64,000 bases of DNA from Sphingomonas tagetis. Its GTDB lineage: Bacteria; Pseudomonadota; Alphaproteobacteria; Sphingomonadales; Sphingomonadaceae. The position numbers were made by a program, and so were the translations under genes. Below the pieces are notes generated by a model. That model was given only the letters and a program-made list of their open reading frames with translations, ran no database searches and was not told where the DNA came from. Below are positions 51,288-60,913 of this stretch, piece by piece. The stretch is from positions 62,001 to 126,000 of the forward strand of contig NZ_JAMLDX010000007.1 in assembly GCF_024211275.1 (NCBI RefSeq), read 5' to 3'. How positions within the stretch are numbered: position 1 is the stretch's first letter; every line of letters starts with the position of its first letter.

Positions 51288-52664
51288 TCAGAACAGGCCA
51301 GGCTGTTCGGGCTTGTCGCCAGCATAGGATTTGCCGCCGCCGCGCTCAACCCGCGCATCGACCTCGCCATCCCCGAAATGGAGCTTGAGCGCGCCCGCCG
51401 CCCGCGCCGCCTCGGCCGAAGCGATCACCTTGCCGTTCACCCGCCCCTCGACCCAGGCATAGCCGCGCGCCAGCGGCTTTTCGGGATGCACCGATTCCAG
51501 CAGCCGCTCGAACCCCTTCAACCGGTCGCTCGCCCGCGCCAGCCGTTGCTCCAGCACTGCCGGGCGCAGGGCACCAGCCGCCCGATCCAGCACGCCACGC
51601 GCACTCGTGACCCGCCGCTCCAGCGCACGGTCGAGCCGCGCCCCCACATCGTCCGCGCGCTGGCGCTGCGGCCCGAGCAACGCGTCGCGCTTGGGCAGCA
51701 CGCGCACCAGCGCCGCCAGCTGCTCGCCGCCGCGCTCATGATAGCGCCGCGCGTAGCGTTCGGTGCGCAGTGCCAGCGTCGCGACATGATGGGCAAGATC
51801 GGCGCGCACCGGCACCGCCATCTCTGCCGCCGCGGTCGGCGTCGGCGCGCGCACATCCGCGGCGAAGTCACACAGGCTTGTGTCGGTTTCGTGCCCCACC
51901 GCCGAGATGATCGGGATCGAGCAGGCCGCGACCGCGCGCACCACCACTTCCTCGTTGAACGCCCACAAATCCTCGATCGAGCCGCCGCCGCGCGCGACGA
52001 TCACCAGATCGGGCCGCCGCACCGGGCCTTCCGCCGGCATGGCATCGAACCCGCGCACCGCCGCCGCGACCTCCTCCGCCGCGCCCTGCCCCTGCACCTT
52101 GACCGGCCACACCAGCACATGGCTCGGGAAACGATCCGCCAGCCGGTGCAGGATATCGCGGATCACCGCCCCGGTCGGCGAGGTCACCACGCCGATCGTG
52201 CGCGGCGCGAACGGCAGCGGCTGCTTGCGTTCGGACGCGAACAGCCCCTCCCCGGCCAGCTGCGCCTTCAGCTTTTCGAACAGCGCCATCAGCGCGCCTT
52301 CACCCGCCAGCTCCATCCGCTCGATCACGATCTGGTATTTGGAGCGGCCCGGATAGGTGGTGAGCTTGCCGGTCGCGACCACCTCGATCCCGTCCTGCGG
52401 CGCGAACGGCACCAGCGCCGCCGCGCCGCGCCACATCACCGCGTCGATTACCGCGTCGGCATCCTTCAGGCACAGATAGGCGTGCCCCGACGCCGCGCGC
52501 TTATACCCCGAAATCTCGCCGCGCAGCCGCACATGGCCGAACTCGCCCTCGACCATCCGCTTCAGCTTCAGCGATAATTCGCCGACGCTGAGCGGCTCGG
52601 CGTTGTCCCCCTCCCGCGCCTCGGCTACGAGCCGCGGCATATCGTCGTCGAAGGGGTCTGGCAT
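51288..52664 (-). CDS. xseA: Exodeoxyribonuclease VII large subunit
   Basis: The catalytic and DNA-binding subunit of the single-strand exonuclease ExoVII, acting in repair with XseB (not in this window). It has an N-terminal OB fold ([33 protein letters not shown]), catalytic core with [18 protein letters not shown] and [16 protein letters not shown], a helical coiled-coil region, and a short C-terminal segment ending KPEQPGLF. The ATG at 52664 gives 458 residues and fits relatives beginning MPxPFD; its codon overlaps the purD start codon on the opposite strand. A later ATG at 52643 is possible and would remove the overlap. Confidence 0.93.
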   Translation of the reverse strand: MPDPFDDDMPRLVAEAREGDNAEPLSVGELSLKLKRMVEGEFGHVRLRGEISGYKRAASGHAYLCLKDADAVIDAVMWRGAAALVPFAPQDGIEVVATGKLTTYPGRSKYQIVIERMELAGEGALMALFEKLKAQLAGEGLFASERKQPLPFAPRTIGVVTSPTGAVIRDILHRLADRFPSHVLVWPVKVQGQGAAEEVAAAVRGFDAMPAEGPVRRPDLVIVARGGGSIEDLWAFNEEVVVRAVAACSIPIISAVGHETDTSLCDFAADVRAPTPTAAAEMAVPVRADLAHHVATLALRTERYARRYHERGGEQLAALVRVLPKRDALLGPQRQRADDVGARLDRALERRVTSARGVLDRAAGALRPAVLEQRLARASDRLKGFERLLESVHPEKPLARGYAWVEGRVNGKVIASAEAARAAGALKLHFGDGEVDARVERGGGKSYAGDKPEQPGLF

Positions 52665-53931
52665 GAACGTCCTGCTGTTGGGGTCTGGTGGCCGCGAACA
52701 TGCGCTCGCGTGGAAGCTCGCGCAATCGCCCCGGCTCGATAGCCTGTACGCGATTCCCGGCAACCCCGGAATCGCCCGGTACGCGACATGCCACGACGTG
52801 ACGCTGACCGATCATGCTGCCGTGATCGAGTTTTGCACACGCCACTCGATTGGCTTCGTCGTCATCGGCCCCGAAGCGCCGCTGGTCGACGGCCTCAGCG
52901 ATGCCTTGCGCGCCGCCGGCCTGCCCGTGTTCGGCCCGTCGCAGGCCGCCGCCCAGCTCGAAGGGTCGAAGGGCTTCACCAAGGATCTGTGCGCGCGCGA
53001 AAACATCCCGACCGCCGGCTATGTCCGCGTCAGCGACCTCGAAACCGCCCGCCTCGCGCTCGCCCGCGATTTCGGCCGCCCGGTGGTGATCAAGGCCGAC
53101 GGCCTCGCCGCCGGCAAGGGCGTCACCGTCGCGATGACCGAGGACGAGGCGCAGGCCGCGATCGCCGCGATCTTCGAAAAGCCCGGCGGCGAAGCGGTGA
53201 TCGAGGAGTTTCTCGACGGCGAGGAAGCCAGCCTGTTCGTCCTCACCGACGGCGTGTCGATCATGAATTTCGGCTCGGCGCAGGATCACAAGCGCGTCGG
53301 CGACGGCGACACCGGCCCCAATACCGGCGGCATGGGCGCCTACAGCCCCGCCCCGGTCCTCACGCCCGAGCTGGAAGCCGAGGCGATCGACAGCATCATC
53401 CGCCCCACGGTTGCGGCGATGGCGAAGGACGGCATTCCCTATTCGGGTGTGCTTTATGCCGGGCTGATGCTTACGCGCACCGGCCCCAAGCTGATCGAAT
53501 ACAACGCCCGTTTCGGCGACCCCGAATGCCAGGTGCTGATGCTGCGGCTCGAGGACGACCTGCTCGAGCTGATGCTCGCCGCCGAGACCGGCGACCTCGC
53601 CAGCCGCCCGGCCCCGCGCTTCGGCGCTGAGACCGCGCTGACCGTGGTGATGGCGGCGGCAGGCTATCCCGGCACGCCGCAGACCGGTGGCGCGATCGGC
53701 GGCATCGGTTCGGCGGAAGAAACCGGCGCGCAGGTGTTTCAGGCGGGTACGCGGATGCACGGCGAGCAACTCGTCGCCGCCGGCGGCCGCGTCCTCACCG
53801 TCACCGCCACTGGCGCGACGGTCACGCATGCCCAGGCCGCAGCCTATCGCGCGGTCGACCGCATCGATTTCCCCACCGGCTTCTGCCGCCGCGACATCGG
53901 CTGGCGCGAAGTGGCGCGGGAAGGGAAGTAG
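52663..53931 (+). CDS. purD: Phosphoribosylamine-glycine ligase (GAR synthetase)
   Basis: Second step of purine synthesis: ATP-dependent joining of glycine to 5-phosphoribosylamine. The 422-residue ATP-grasp enzyme starts [19 protein letters not shown], the classical PurD N-terminus, which fixes the start at 52663. Further motifs are [35 protein letters not shown], and the signature [21 protein letters not shown]. Its promoter must lie inside the xseA coding region because the two start codons overlap. It ends at a large inverted repeat shared with the convergent gmk gene. Confidence 0.95.
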   Translation: MNVLLLGSGGREHALAWKLAQSPRLDSLYAIPGNPGIARYATCHDVTLTDHAAVIEFCTRHSIGFVVIGPEAPLVDGLSDALRAAGLPVFGPSQAAAQLEGSKGFTKDLCARENIPTAGYVRVSDLETARLALARDFGRPVVIKADGLAAGKGVTVAMTEDEAQAAIAAIFEKPGGEAVIEEFLDGEEASLFVLTDGVSIMNFGSAQDHKRVGDGDTGPNTGGMGAYSPAPVLTPELEAEAIDSIIRPTVAAMAKDGIPYSGVLYAGLMLTRTGPKLIEYNARFGDPECQVLMLRLEDDLLELMLAAETGDLASRPAPRFGAETALTVVMAAAGYPGTPQTGGAIGGIGSAEETGAQVFQAGTRMHGEQLVAAGGRVLTVTATGATVTHAQAAAYRAVDRIDFPTGFCRRDIGWREVAREGK

Positions 53932-53935
53932 GCAA

Positions 53936-54068
53936 ATCCTCCCCCGCCAGGGGGAGGTGGCATCGCGCAGCGATGACGGAGGGGGAGGGCAGCGGTTGCC
54001 ATCGAGAGTGCGGCGCCGTCCGCCCCCTCCGTCGCCTTCGGCGCCACCTCCCCCTGGCGGGGGAGGAT
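53936..54068. repeat. Extragenic inverted repeat between convergent purD and gmk
   Basis: A perfect 26-base inverted repeat (53936-53961 with 54043-54068; arms contain TCCTCCCCCGCCAGGGGGAG) encloses about 80 bases, where a second inner pair (ACGGAGGGGG and CCCCCTCCGT) extends the pairing. It fills nearly the whole gap between two convergent stop codons and can form a long cruciform or bidirectional terminator. It resembles the GC-rich extragenic palindromes common in sphingomonad genomes. Confidence 0.8.
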
Positions 54069-54071
54069 AAA

Positions 54072-54767
54072 CTACCTCGTCGCCAGCCCCATCGCGATCG
54101 CCTCTTCCTGCCGCTCGCGGATGAACCCGATCAGCCCCGGCTTGCGCGATCGTTTCTCGCGCTCCGCCTTCAGGATCGTGCGGACCTTCTCGAAACAGCC
54201 GTCGAGATCGTCGTTGACCACGACATAGTCATAGCCGTCCCAGTGGCTCAGCTCGCGCTCGGCGCGCTTCATGCGGAACTGGATGACTTCCTCGCTGTCG
54301 GTCGCGCGGTCGCGCAGGCGGCGCTCAAGCTCGGTCAACGACGGCGGTACGATGAAGATGCGGACGACGTCGCCGCCCTCCAGCTGGAACAGCTGCTGCG
54401 CGCCCTGCCAGTCGACGTCGAAAAGTACGTCCTGCCCGTCGGCCAGCATCTGCTTCACCGGCGCGCGCGGCGTGCCGTAGCGATAGTTGAAGACATGCGC
54501 CCATTCGAGGAACTCGTGCCGCGCCGCGCGCGCCTTGAATTCCTCGGTCGACAGGAAATGATATTCGCGCCCGTCCTGCTCGCCCGCACGGATCGGCCGC
54601 GTGGTCGCGGAGACCGACACGCCCATGCCGGGCTCGGCCTCGAGCAGCTTGCGCGCAATGGTGGATTTGCCCGCGCCCGAGGGCGACGAGAGCACGAACA
54701 GCACCCCACGCCGGTCGAACTCATATTCGGATTCGCGAACCGCCATGGCCGCCATTGGCGCGGCCAT
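54072..54767 (-). CDS. gmk: Guanylate kinase
   Basis: Phosphorylates GMP to GDP, an essential nucleotide step. The 231-residue frame carries the P-loop SSPSGAGKST, the GMP-binding VSATTRPIRAGEQDGREYHF, DVLFDVDWQGAQQL and the lid RLRDRATDSEEVIQFRM. Start choices 54767, 54755 and 54746 all precede the conserved RRGVLFVLSSPSG; the last (MAVRESEYEF) is closest to relatives in length, and the open frame is given. It converges on purD. The next gene upstream is a small hypothetical 21 bases away, on the same strand. Confidence 0.95.
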   Translation of the reverse strand: MAAPMAAMAVRESEYEFDRRGVLFVLSSPSGAGKSTIARKLLEAEPGMGVSVSATTRPIRAGEQDGREYHFLSTEEFKARAARHEFLEWAHVFNYRYGTPRAPVKQMLADGQDVLFDVDWQGAQQLFQLEGGDVVRIFIVPPSLTELERRLRDRATDSEEVIQFRMKRAERELSHWDGYDYVVVNDDLDGCFEKVRTILKAEREKRSRKPGLIGFIRERQEEAIAMGLATR

Positions 54768-54788
54768 GGCCCGTCCGTCAAGGATTCG

Positions 54789-54986
54789 TCAGACGCTTCG
54801 CGCCGCTTTTCGGCGATCATACGCCTTCTTGGCGACGTAGGCGCCGCCCAGCGCGAGGCCAAGCGGCCCCATGCGCCGCAGCGCGCCCGCTGCCATCCAG
54901 CCGAGCGCGGCGCCCTTGACGCCGCCCTGACCATCGCGCTGGTCGATCTCGCGCCCGACCAGCGCGCCGATGATTTTCCCGATCAT
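54789..54986 (-). CDS. Small glycine-rich hypothetical protein
   Basis: A 65-residue protein: MIGKIIGALVGREIDQ at the front, then glycine/alanine-rich segments (GAALGWMAAGALRRMGPLGL) that could insert in or lie along the membrane, and a basic KKAYDRRKAARSV end. No known domain was recognised. Similar short basic proteins are frequent near housekeeping genes in this group, so it is likely real. It lies between fumC and gmk in the same orientation with short gaps, which suggests cotranscription. Function unknown. Confidence 0.7.
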   Translation of the reverse strand: MIGKIIGALVGREIDQRDGQGGVKGAALGWMAAGALRRMGPLGLALGGAYVAKKAYDRRKAARSV

Positions 54987-55031
54987 TTCAAATCCTTTGG
55001 CCTGAGTTGCGCTATCAACCCGGCGAAGCGC

Positions 55032-56423
55032 TCAGCGGTTCCCGATCATCGTTTCGGGCCGCACCAGCCGGTCGAATGTCGCTTCATCGACCAGTCCCAG
55101 CTTCAGCCCCGCCTCGCGCAGCGTCAGCCCCTGCTCGTGCGCGGTCTTGGCGATCCTGGCGGCATTGTCATAGCCGATCTCGGGCGCCAGCGCGGTCACC
55201 AGCATTAGCGAGCGCTCGACCAGTTCGGCGATGCGACCCTCATTGGCCACCAGCCCCTCGACGCAGCGCTCGGCGAAGCTCTCCATCCCGACGCTCAGCA
55301 GATGGATCGAGCGCAGCACCGCCGCGCCGATCATCGGCTTGAACACGTTGAGTTCGAGATGCCCCTGCATACCCCCGACCGTCACCGCCTGATGATTGCC
55401 GATCACCTGCGCCGCGACCATCGTCAGCATCTCGCATTGAGTCGGATTGACCTTGCCCGGCATGATCGAGCTGCCCGGCTCGTTGGCCGGCAGTTCGAGT
55501 TCGCCGAGGCCCGAGCGCGGACCGCTGCCGAGCAGGCGGATGTCATTGGCGATCTTGGTCAGCGCCACGGCGAGCGTGTTGAGCGTGCCCGAGAGTTCGA
55601 CCAGCGTGTCGTTGGAAGCCAGCGCCTCGAACTTGTTGGGCGCCGTCTCAAACGAAAAGTCGGCCACTTCGGAAATCGCTGCTGCAATATCCTCGGCGAA
55701 ACCGGACGGCGCGTTAAGGCCGGTACCCACTGCGGTCCCGCCTTGCGCGAGCCTCCTCAGCCTCGGCTCGACCGAACGGATTCGCTGATAATTGTCCCGC
55801 AGCTGCTGAACATATCCGCTGAACTCTTGCCCCAGCGTGAGCGGCGTAGCGTCTTGAAGGTGAGTGCGGCCGATCTTGACGATATCCTGCCACTCGATCG
55901 CTGCCCGCGTTGCCGATCCGCACAGCCGATCGAGTGCCGGGATCAACCGTTTCTCCACCGCCAGCGCAGCCGCGACGTGCAGCGCGGTCGGGAAGCTGTC
56001 GTTCGACGACTGGCTCATATTGACGTGATCGTTGGGATGCACCGGCGACTTCCCGCCGCGGGTGCCCGCCAGAATCTCGTTCGCCCGTCCAGCGATCACT
56101 TCGTTGACGTTCATGTTCGATTGAGTGCCGCTGCCGGTCTGCCAGATCACCAGCGGGAACTGATCGTCATGCTCGCCCCCAGCGACCTCGCCCGCCGCGG
56201 TCTCGATCGCGTCGGCCAAACCCGCATCCAGCCCGTGCTGGCGGTTCACCCGCGCCGCTGCCTGCTTCACCAGCGCCAGCGCATGGACGATCTCGACCGG
56301 CATCCGCTCGGTCGGCCCGAACGGGAAATTCTCGATGCTGCGCTGCGTCTGCGCGCCCCAATAGGCGTTCGCCGGCACCTCGATCGCGCCGATCGAGTCG
56401 GTTTCGGTGCGGGTATCGGCCAT
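55032..56423 (-). CDS. fumC: Class II fumarate hydratase (fumarase C)
   Basis: Interconverts fumarate and malate in the TCA cycle; an iron-free, heat-stable tetramer. The 463-residue protein has the [20 protein letters not shown] region, [19 protein letters not shown] (active-site histidine), [16 protein letters not shown] and the superfamily signature [16 protein letters not shown] with the catalytic serine loop. ATG 56423 has GGAGACTC before it; the frame runs four codons further to 56435. The SS-loop and length separate it from aspartase and argininosuccinate lyase. It is transcribed with the small gene and gmk downstream. No unusual feature. Confidence 0.95.
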   Translation of the reverse strand: MADTRTETDSIGAIEVPANAYWGAQTQRSIENFPFGPTERMPVEIVHALALVKQAAARVNRQHGLDAGLADAIETAAGEVAGGEHDDQFPLVIWQTGSGTQSNMNVNEVIAGRANEILAGTRGGKSPVHPNDHVNMSQSSNDSFPTALHVAAALAVEKRLIPALDRLCGSATRAAIEWQDIVKIGRTHLQDATPLTLGQEFSGYVQQLRDNYQRIRSVEPRLRRLAQGGTAVGTGLNAPSGFAEDIAAAISEVADFSFETAPNKFEALASNDTLVELSGTLNTLAVALTKIANDIRLLGSGPRSGLGELELPANEPGSSIMPGKVNPTQCEMLTMVAAQVIGNHQAVTVGGMQGHLELNVFKPMIGAAVLRSIHLLSVGMESFAERCVEGLVANEGRIAELVERSLMLVTALAPEIGYDNAARIAKTAHEQGLTLREAGLKLGLVDEATFDRLVRPETMIGNR

Positions 56424-56477
56424 GTGAGTCTCCATTCCGCCCAGCCTTGCGCTAGAGCCGGAATATAGGAGGGACGA

Positions 56478-57011
56478 TCAGCGGAGGAAGAACCCGGCGA
56501 GCAGCGCCAGCGGCGCGGCCACCACCACGATCGCCGCCAGCGACCATTTTTCCAGCATCCGCTGCACTTTCTCGCGGCCCTCGGCGGTCAGCCGCACCAG
56601 CACGCTGCGGCGGTCGTCGGGATTGACCGTGCGCTCGACCAGCCCGGCGGCCTCGAGCATCGCGAGATAGCGCAGCGCCGTGGTCGGCGGCACTTCGGCG
56701 GCATAGCCGATCGACAGCACCGGCGCTTCCGCCTTGGCCGGATCGAGCGCGGCCAGCGACAGCAAGATGTCCCATGCCGGCTCGCCGAACAGACCGGGGA
56801 ACAGCTTGTTGCGCTGCTTGCGGAACTGCAGGATCAGCGTCGCGACATCGGGCACCGCCTTGAGCCGCTTGCCGCTCGGCGTGCCGGTCAGCTGCTTGAA
56901 CTCGCGCTCGACCTCGTTGATCCGGTGCGTCAGCCGCTCCAGCTCGTCGAACAGCGCACGCGCGGCGTGGCGGTCTTTGTCGCTCGGCAGATCGGACCAT
57001 TCGCGCAGCAT
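56478..57011 (-). CDS. MarR-type regulator with C-terminal transmembrane segment
   Basis: A 177-residue protein with a predicted winged helix in residues about 85-155 (EPAWDILLSLAALDPAKAEA, PPTTALRYLAMLEAAGLVER, NPDDRRSVLVRLTAEGREKV), the order and DRR wing being typical of MarR. The remaining tail, AAIVVVAAPLALLAGFFL, is a full-length hydrophobic helix preceded by KWSL and followed by one arginine. MarR proteins are normally soluble, so this one may be tethered to the inner membrane with its DNA-binding part in the cytoplasm. The N-terminal third is helical and unrecognised. It is downstream of sspB and upstream of fumC, without a clear regulon. Confidence 0.85.
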   Translation of the reverse strand: MLREWSDLPSDKDRHAARALFDELERLTHRINEVEREFKQLTGTPSGKRLKAVPDVATLILQFRKQRNKLFPGLFGEPAWDILLSLAALDPAKAEAPVLSIGYAAEVPPTTALRYLAMLEAAGLVERTVNPDDRRSVLVRLTAEGREKVQRMLEKWSLAAIVVVAAPLALLAGFFLR

Positions 57012-57065
57012 CGACGAATCCTAGCCGCGCCGTAGCGGCAATCAACCCAAATCGAGAATATCGCG

Positions 57066-57548
57066 TTATTTCTTGCGCTTGAAGTCGACGGCGACGACGT
57101 TCGACCCGTCCTCGACCGGCGTGGCGGCGGGGCCGTCATTCTCGGCCTCGTCATGGGGATCGGGGCCGTCGGGGTCCTCGGCCGCCTGGAAGCGCAGCTC
57201 GAAATTCACCGCCGGATCGTGGAACCCGGTGATCGCCGCGAACGGGATCACCAGCATCGACGGGATCTGGTTGAACGACAGCCCGACCGAGAAGCGCTCG
57301 TCATCGACCTTCAGGTCCCAGAAGCGGTGCTGGAGGACGATCGTCATCTCGTCCGGAAAGCGCTCGATCAGCCGGTCGGGAATGTCGACGCCCGGCGCGC
57401 GGGTCTTGAACGTGATGTAGAAATGGTGCGTCCCGGGCAGCGCGCCGGTCGCGGCGACCTGATCGAGCACGCGGCCGACCACCGCGCGCAGTGCCTCCTG
57501 CACGATCTCGTCATAGGGAATCAGGCTATCGGGCACGCTACCAGTCAT
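57066..57548 (-). CDS. sspB: SspB-type ClpXP adaptor (alphaproteobacterial)
   Basis: Delivers ssrA-tagged and other proteins to the ClpXP protease. The 160-residue protein has the substrate-binding core (SLIPYDEIVQEALRAVVGRVL, HHFYITFKTRAPGVDIPDRL, DLKVDDERFSVGLSFNQIP), an acidic flexible linker, and the C-terminal ClpX-docking tail VVAVDFKRKK of the alphaproteobacterial type. ATG 57548 is preferred over 57584 because the core starts soon after. It is divergent from hisB. The pronounced acidic linker (DPDGPDPHDEAENDG) is the usual tether between core and docking tail. Confidence 0.9.
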   Translation of the reverse strand: MTGSVPDSLIPYDEIVQEALRAVVGRVLDQVAATGALPGTHHFYITFKTRAPGVDIPDRLIERFPDEMTIVLQHRFWDLKVDDERFSVGLSFNQIPSMLVIPFAAITGFHDPAVNFELRFQAAEDPDGPDPHDEAENDGPAATPVEDGSNVVAVDFKRKK

Positions 57549-57664
57549 GTGCCCATGACCTAACGGCCCTGCGGTCAGGGTCAAGATGACCAGCCAAGCT
57601 GAATTGGGGGCCGCCCTAGCTGGAGCATCATTGCATGGCGACGAGCCGGCGCTATGGAGCGCCC

Positions 57665-58252
57665 ATGCGCACCGCGACGATCAGCCGCAAGACCAGCGAG
57701 ACCTCGGTCGAGGTCAGCGTGAATCTCGACGGCACCGGCGCCTATGCCATCTCCACCGGCATCGGCTTTTTCGACCATATGCTCGAACAGCTTTCGCGCC
57801 ATTCGCTGATCGATCTCGAGGTGAAAACCGTCGGCGACCTGCATATCGACCAGCACCACACGGTCGAGGACACCGGCCTCGCGATCGGCGAGGCGGTCGC
57901 TCAGGCGCTCGGCGACAAGCGCGGCATCCGCCGCTACGCCGATGCGCTCAGCCCGATGGACGAGACGCTGACTCGGGTCGCGATCGACATTTCCGGCCGC
58001 CCGTTCCTCGTGTGGAAGACCGAATTCACCCAGAAGCGGCTCGGCGAGATGGACACCGAGATGTTCGAGCACTGGTTCCACAGCTTCGCGCAGACCGCGG
58101 GCGTGACGCTGCACGTCGAGACGCTGTACGGCCAGAACAACCACCATATCGCCGAAGCCGCGTTCAAGGGCCTCGCCCGCGCGCTGCGGCAGGCAGTCGA
58201 GATCGACCCGCGCAAGGCGGATGCGATCCCCTCCACGAAGGGGACGTTGTGA
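57665..58252 (+). CDS. hisB: Imidazoleglycerol-phosphate dehydratase
   Basis: Sixth step of histidine synthesis, converting imidazole glycerol phosphate to imidazole acetol phosphate with manganese. The 195-residue monofunctional enzyme has [15 protein letters not shown], the metal-binding [16 protein letters not shown] and the second half-site [20 protein letters not shown] 57665 matches the usual family start at [12 protein letters not shown]. It is the first of a his gene run and overlaps hisH by four bases (GTGA). The fused phosphatase seen in enterobacterial HisB is absent. Confidence 0.95.
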   Translation: MRTATISRKTSETSVEVSVNLDGTGAYAISTGIGFFDHMLEQLSRHSLIDLEVKTVGDLHIDQHHTVEDTGLAIGEAVAQALGDKRGIRRYADALSPMDETLTRVAIDISGRPFLVWKTEFTQKRLGEMDTEMFEHWFHSFAQTAGVTLHVETLYGQNNHHIAEAAFKGLARALRQAVEIDPRKADAIPSTKGTL

Positions 58253-58851
58253 CCGCGATCGCCCTGATCGATTACGGTGCGGGCAATCTCCATTCGGTCC
58301 ACAACGCGCTGAAGGCGGCGGGCGCGAGCGACATCGCGGTCACCGCCGATGCCGCCGTCGTCGCAAAGGCCGATCGCATCGTCCTGCCCGGCGTCGGCGC
58401 GTTCGGCGCCTGCGCGTCGGGCCTGCGTGCGATTCCCGGCATGGTCGAGGCGATGGAGCAGCGCGTGCTGCGCGAGGGCGCCCCGTTTCTCGGCGTGTGC
58501 GTCGGCATGCAGCTGCTGGCGAAGACCGGCGAGGAACTCGGCAGCCATCCCGGCCTCGGCTGGCTCGACGGCACCGTGCGGCAGCTTCCCGCGAACGACG
58601 TCCGCGTACCGCATATGGGCTGGAACGACGTCATCCCCGTCGCCGATCACCCGCTGATCGAACCGGGCGAAGCCTATTTCCTCCACAGCTTCGCCTATGA
58701 CGGCGAGGCGGTGCTCGCCACCACCGAGCATGGCGGCCCCGTCACCGCCGCGGTCGGCCGCGACAATTTCGCCGGGGTGCAGTTCCACCCCGAAAAAAGC
58801 CAGGCGTTCGGCCTCGCCCTCCTCGAACGCTTTCTAAGGTGGAACCCGTGA
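58249..58851 (+). CDS. hisH: Imidazole glycerol phosphate synthase, glutamine amidotransferase subunit
   Basis: Releases ammonia from glutamine for HisF. The 200-residue class I amidotransferase begins [17 protein letters not shown] from a GTG that overlaps the hisB stop. It has the nucleophile elbow GVCVGMQLL (cysteine about 84), FLHSFAYD, and the catalytic histidine-glutamate pair FHPEKSQ. The open frame upstream is a shadow within hisB. Works as a 1:1 complex with HisF, whose gene is two positions downstream. Confidence 0.95.
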   Translation: MTAIALIDYGAGNLHSVHNALKAAGASDIAVTADAAVVAKADRIVLPGVGAFGACASGLRAIPGMVEAMEQRVLREGAPFLGVCVGMQLLAKTGEELGSHPGLGWLDGTVRQLPANDVRVPHMGWNDVIPVADHPLIEPGEAYFLHSFAYDGEAVLATTEHGGPVTAAVGRDNFAGVQFHPEKSQAFGLALLERFLRWNP

Positions 58852-59564
58852 TCGTCTTCCCCGCCATCGACTTGAAGTCCGGCCAGGTCGTCCGCCTCGC
58901 CGAGGGCGATATGGCGCGCGCCACCGTCTATGGCGAAGATCCCGCCGCGCAGGCGCAGGCCTTCGCCAAAGCCGGCGCGACCCACTTGCACGTCGTCGAT
59001 CTCGATGGTGCGTTCGCCGGCGAATCGATCAATGGCGGCGCGGTCGCCGCGATCGTCGCCAAATTCCCCGGCAAGGTTCAATTGGGCGGCGGCATCCGCA
59101 ACCGCGCCTCGGTCGAACGCTGGCTCGACATCGGTGTCGAGCGCGTGGTGATCGGCACCGCCGCGCTCGAAGACCCCGATTTCGTCCGCGAAGCCGCCGC
59201 CGCCCACCCCGGCCGCATCGTCGTCGCGGTCGATGCGCGCGACGGCTTCGTCGCCACGAAAGGCTGGGCGAACGTCTCGACCGTTTCCGTCGCCGAACTC
59301 GGCCACCGCTTCGAGGATGCCGGCGTTGCCGCGCTGCTCTTCACCGATGTCGGCCGCGACGGCCTGCTCAAGGGCTGCAACGTCGAAGCCACGCTCGCGC
59401 TCGCCGCCGAGGTCGCGATCCCCGTCATCGCCAGCGGCGGCGTCGCCGACATCAACGACATCCACGCGCTGACCGGCCAGCCGGGCATCGAAGGCGTCAT
59501 CACCGGCCGCGCGCTCTATGATGGGCGGCTGGACCTCGCCGAGGCGCTGAAAGCCGCGGCATGA
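58848..59564 (+). CDS. hisA: ProFAR isomerase (phosphoribosylformimino-AICAR ribotide isomerase)
   Basis: Opens the sugar ring of ProFAR in histidine synthesis, a TIM barrel of about 238 residues. [14 protein letters not shown] (catalytic aspartate in PAID), [26 protein letters not shown] (second aspartate) and [10 protein letters not shown] (phosphate site) are in order. The GTG at 58848 overlaps the hisH stop as GTGA and has AAGG upstream; a GTG at 58839 would add three residues. The gene ends with an ATGA overlap into hisF. Confidence 0.95.
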   Translation: MIVFPAIDLKSGQVVRLAEGDMARATVYGEDPAAQAQAFAKAGATHLHVVDLDGAFAGESINGGAVAAIVAKFPGKVQLGGGIRNRASVERWLDIGVERVVIGTAALEDPDFVREAAAAHPGRIVVAVDARDGFVATKGWANVSTVSVAELGHRFEDAGVAALLFTDVGRDGLLKGCNVEATLALAAEVAIPVIASGGVADINDIHALTGQPGIEGVITGRALYDGRLDLAEALKAAA

Positions 59565-60325
59565 CCGTTCGCGCCCGCGTCATCCCCTGTCTCGACGTCG
59601 CCAATGGCCGCGTCGTCAAGGGCGTGAACTTCGTCAATCTGCGCGATGCGGGCGATCCGGTCGAGCAGGCGCGCGCCTATGACGCCGCCGGCGCCGACGA
59701 GCTGTGCTTCCTCGACATCACCGCCAGCCACGAGGCACGCGGTACGATCATCGACGTCGTCCGCCGCACCGCCGAGGTCTGCTTCATGCCGGTCACCGTG
59801 GGCGGCGGCGTGCGCAGCGCCGAGGATGCGCGCGCGCTCCTGCTCGCCGGGGCGGACAAGGTCGCGGTCAACTCCGCCGCCGTGTCGCGACCCGAAGTCG
59901 TCAGCGAGATCGCCGACCGCTTCGGCAGCCAGTGCGTCGTCGCCTCGGTCGACGCGCGCCAGCTCGAACCGGGCCGCTGGGAAGTCTTCACCCATGGCGG
60001 CCGCAAGCCCACCGGCATCGACGCGGTCGCGCACGCGCTCCACCTCGCCCAACTCGGCGCGGGCGAGCTGCTGCTGACCTCGATGGACCGCGACGGCACG
60101 CGCGACGGCTATGACCTGACCTTCATCCGCACCGTCGCCGATCAGGTCACCGTCCCGGTCGTCGCCAGCGGCGGCGTCGGCAACCTCGACCATCTCGTCG
60201 CCGGCATCCGCGACGGCCATGCCAGCGCCGTCCTCGCCGCCTCGATCTTCCATTTTGGCGAGGCGACGATCGCCGACGCCCATGCCGCGCTCGCCGCCGC
60301 CGGCATTCCGGTCCGCAGCCACTAA
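59561..60325 (+). CDS. hisF: Imidazole glycerol phosphate synthase, cyclase subunit
   Basis: Uses ammonia from HisH to form imidazole glycerol phosphate and AICAR. The 254-residue TIM barrel has [20 protein letters not shown] (aspartate 12), [33 protein letters not shown] (second catalytic aspartate) and [10 protein letters not shown] for phosphate. It overlaps hisA by four bases. Downstream, a small membrane-protein gene of 66 codons separates it from hisE. Confidence 0.96.
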   Translation: MTVRARVIPCLDVANGRVVKGVNFVNLRDAGDPVEQARAYDAAGADELCFLDITASHEARGTIIDVVRRTAEVCFMPVTVGGGVRSAEDARALLLAGADKVAVNSAAVSRPEVVSEIADRFGSQCVVASVDARQLEPGRWEVFTHGGRKPTGIDAVAHALHLAQLGAGELLLTSMDRDGTRDGYDLTFIRTVADQVTVPVVASGGVGNLDHLVAGIRDGHASAVLAASIFHFGEATIADAHAALAAAGIPVRSH

Positions 60326-60360
60326 GACTTTCGCAACCGGACGGCGGTTACAGTGCCGCC

Positions 60361-60561
60361 ATGCTCCGCGCGCTCGTCTTCTTCCTGGTCTTCTGCGCCG
60401 TGCCGACCTTCGCCGCGCATACCGGCGAAGTCACCCGCCGCACCATGCCCGAACTGTCCGACCTCGCGCTCGCCGCGATGGCCGCGGGCGGCGTCTGGCT
60501 CGCCCAGCGCGCGATGCGCCGCCGCGCCCGCGCGCGCAAACAGGCCCAGTTGCAGGATTGA
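60361..60561 (+). CDS. Small membrane protein inserted between hisF and hisE
   Basis: A 66-residue protein: MLRALVFFLVFCAVPTFAAH is a signal-like or membrane helix, ELSDLALAAMAAGGVWLAQR a second hydrophobic segment, followed by a very basic tail (RRRARARKQAQLQD). Positive charge after the second segment predicts that the tail stays in the cytoplasm. No recognised family. Its position, 35 bases after hisF and 31 before hisE in the same orientation, implies cotranscription with histidine genes, though no histidine-related role is evident. Could be a lineage-specific insertion. Confidence 0.65.
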   Translation: MLRALVFFLVFCAVPTFAAHTGEVTRRTMPELSDLALAAMAAGGVWLAQRAMRRRARARKQAQLQD

Positions 60562-60592
60562 CAGCCGCGCCCGCCTGACCGACTGCCCGCCA

Positions 60593-60913
60593 ATGGCCGA
60601 CATCCTCGACACGCTCGAAGTCGTGATCCGCGAACGCCGGACCGCCGACTCCGCCTCCTCCTATGTCGCCAGGCTCACCCACAAGGGCCGCGCCAAGATC
60701 GCGCAGAAGCTCGGCGAGGAAGCGGTCGAGGCTGCGATCGCCGCGGTGCAGGACGACCGCGAAGGGCTGACCGGCGAGGCCGCCGACCTGATCTTCCACC
60801 TGCTCGTGCTGCTGGCAGACATGGACCTCACCCTCGACGACGTTCGCGCCGAACTCGCCCGCCGCGAAGGCGTGTCGGGCATCGATGAAAAGGCCAGCCG
60901 AAATGCCGATTGA
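60593..60913 (+). CDS. hisE: Phosphoribosyl-ATP pyrophosphatase
   Basis: Second step of histidine synthesis, hydrolysing PR-ATP to PR-AMP. The 106-residue all-helical protein has LDTLEVVIRERRTADSASSY, the conserved KLGEEAVEAAIAA with metal-binding glutamates, and the EAADLIFHLLVLLADMDLTL helices. ATG 60593 is the canonical start. A separate hisI is not in the window. Its end overlaps the HIT gene by 11 bases. Confidence 0.94.
   Translation: MADILDTLEVVIRERRTADSASSYVARLTHKGRAKIAQKLGEEAVEAAIAAVQDDREGLTGEAADLIFHLLVLLADMDLTLDDVRAELARREGVSGIDEKASRNAD

Noticed and set aside
57586..58851. 421-codon HisB-HisH fusion reading
   Set aside because: The first 221 codons are out of frame with hisB; the real hisH starts at GTG 58249.
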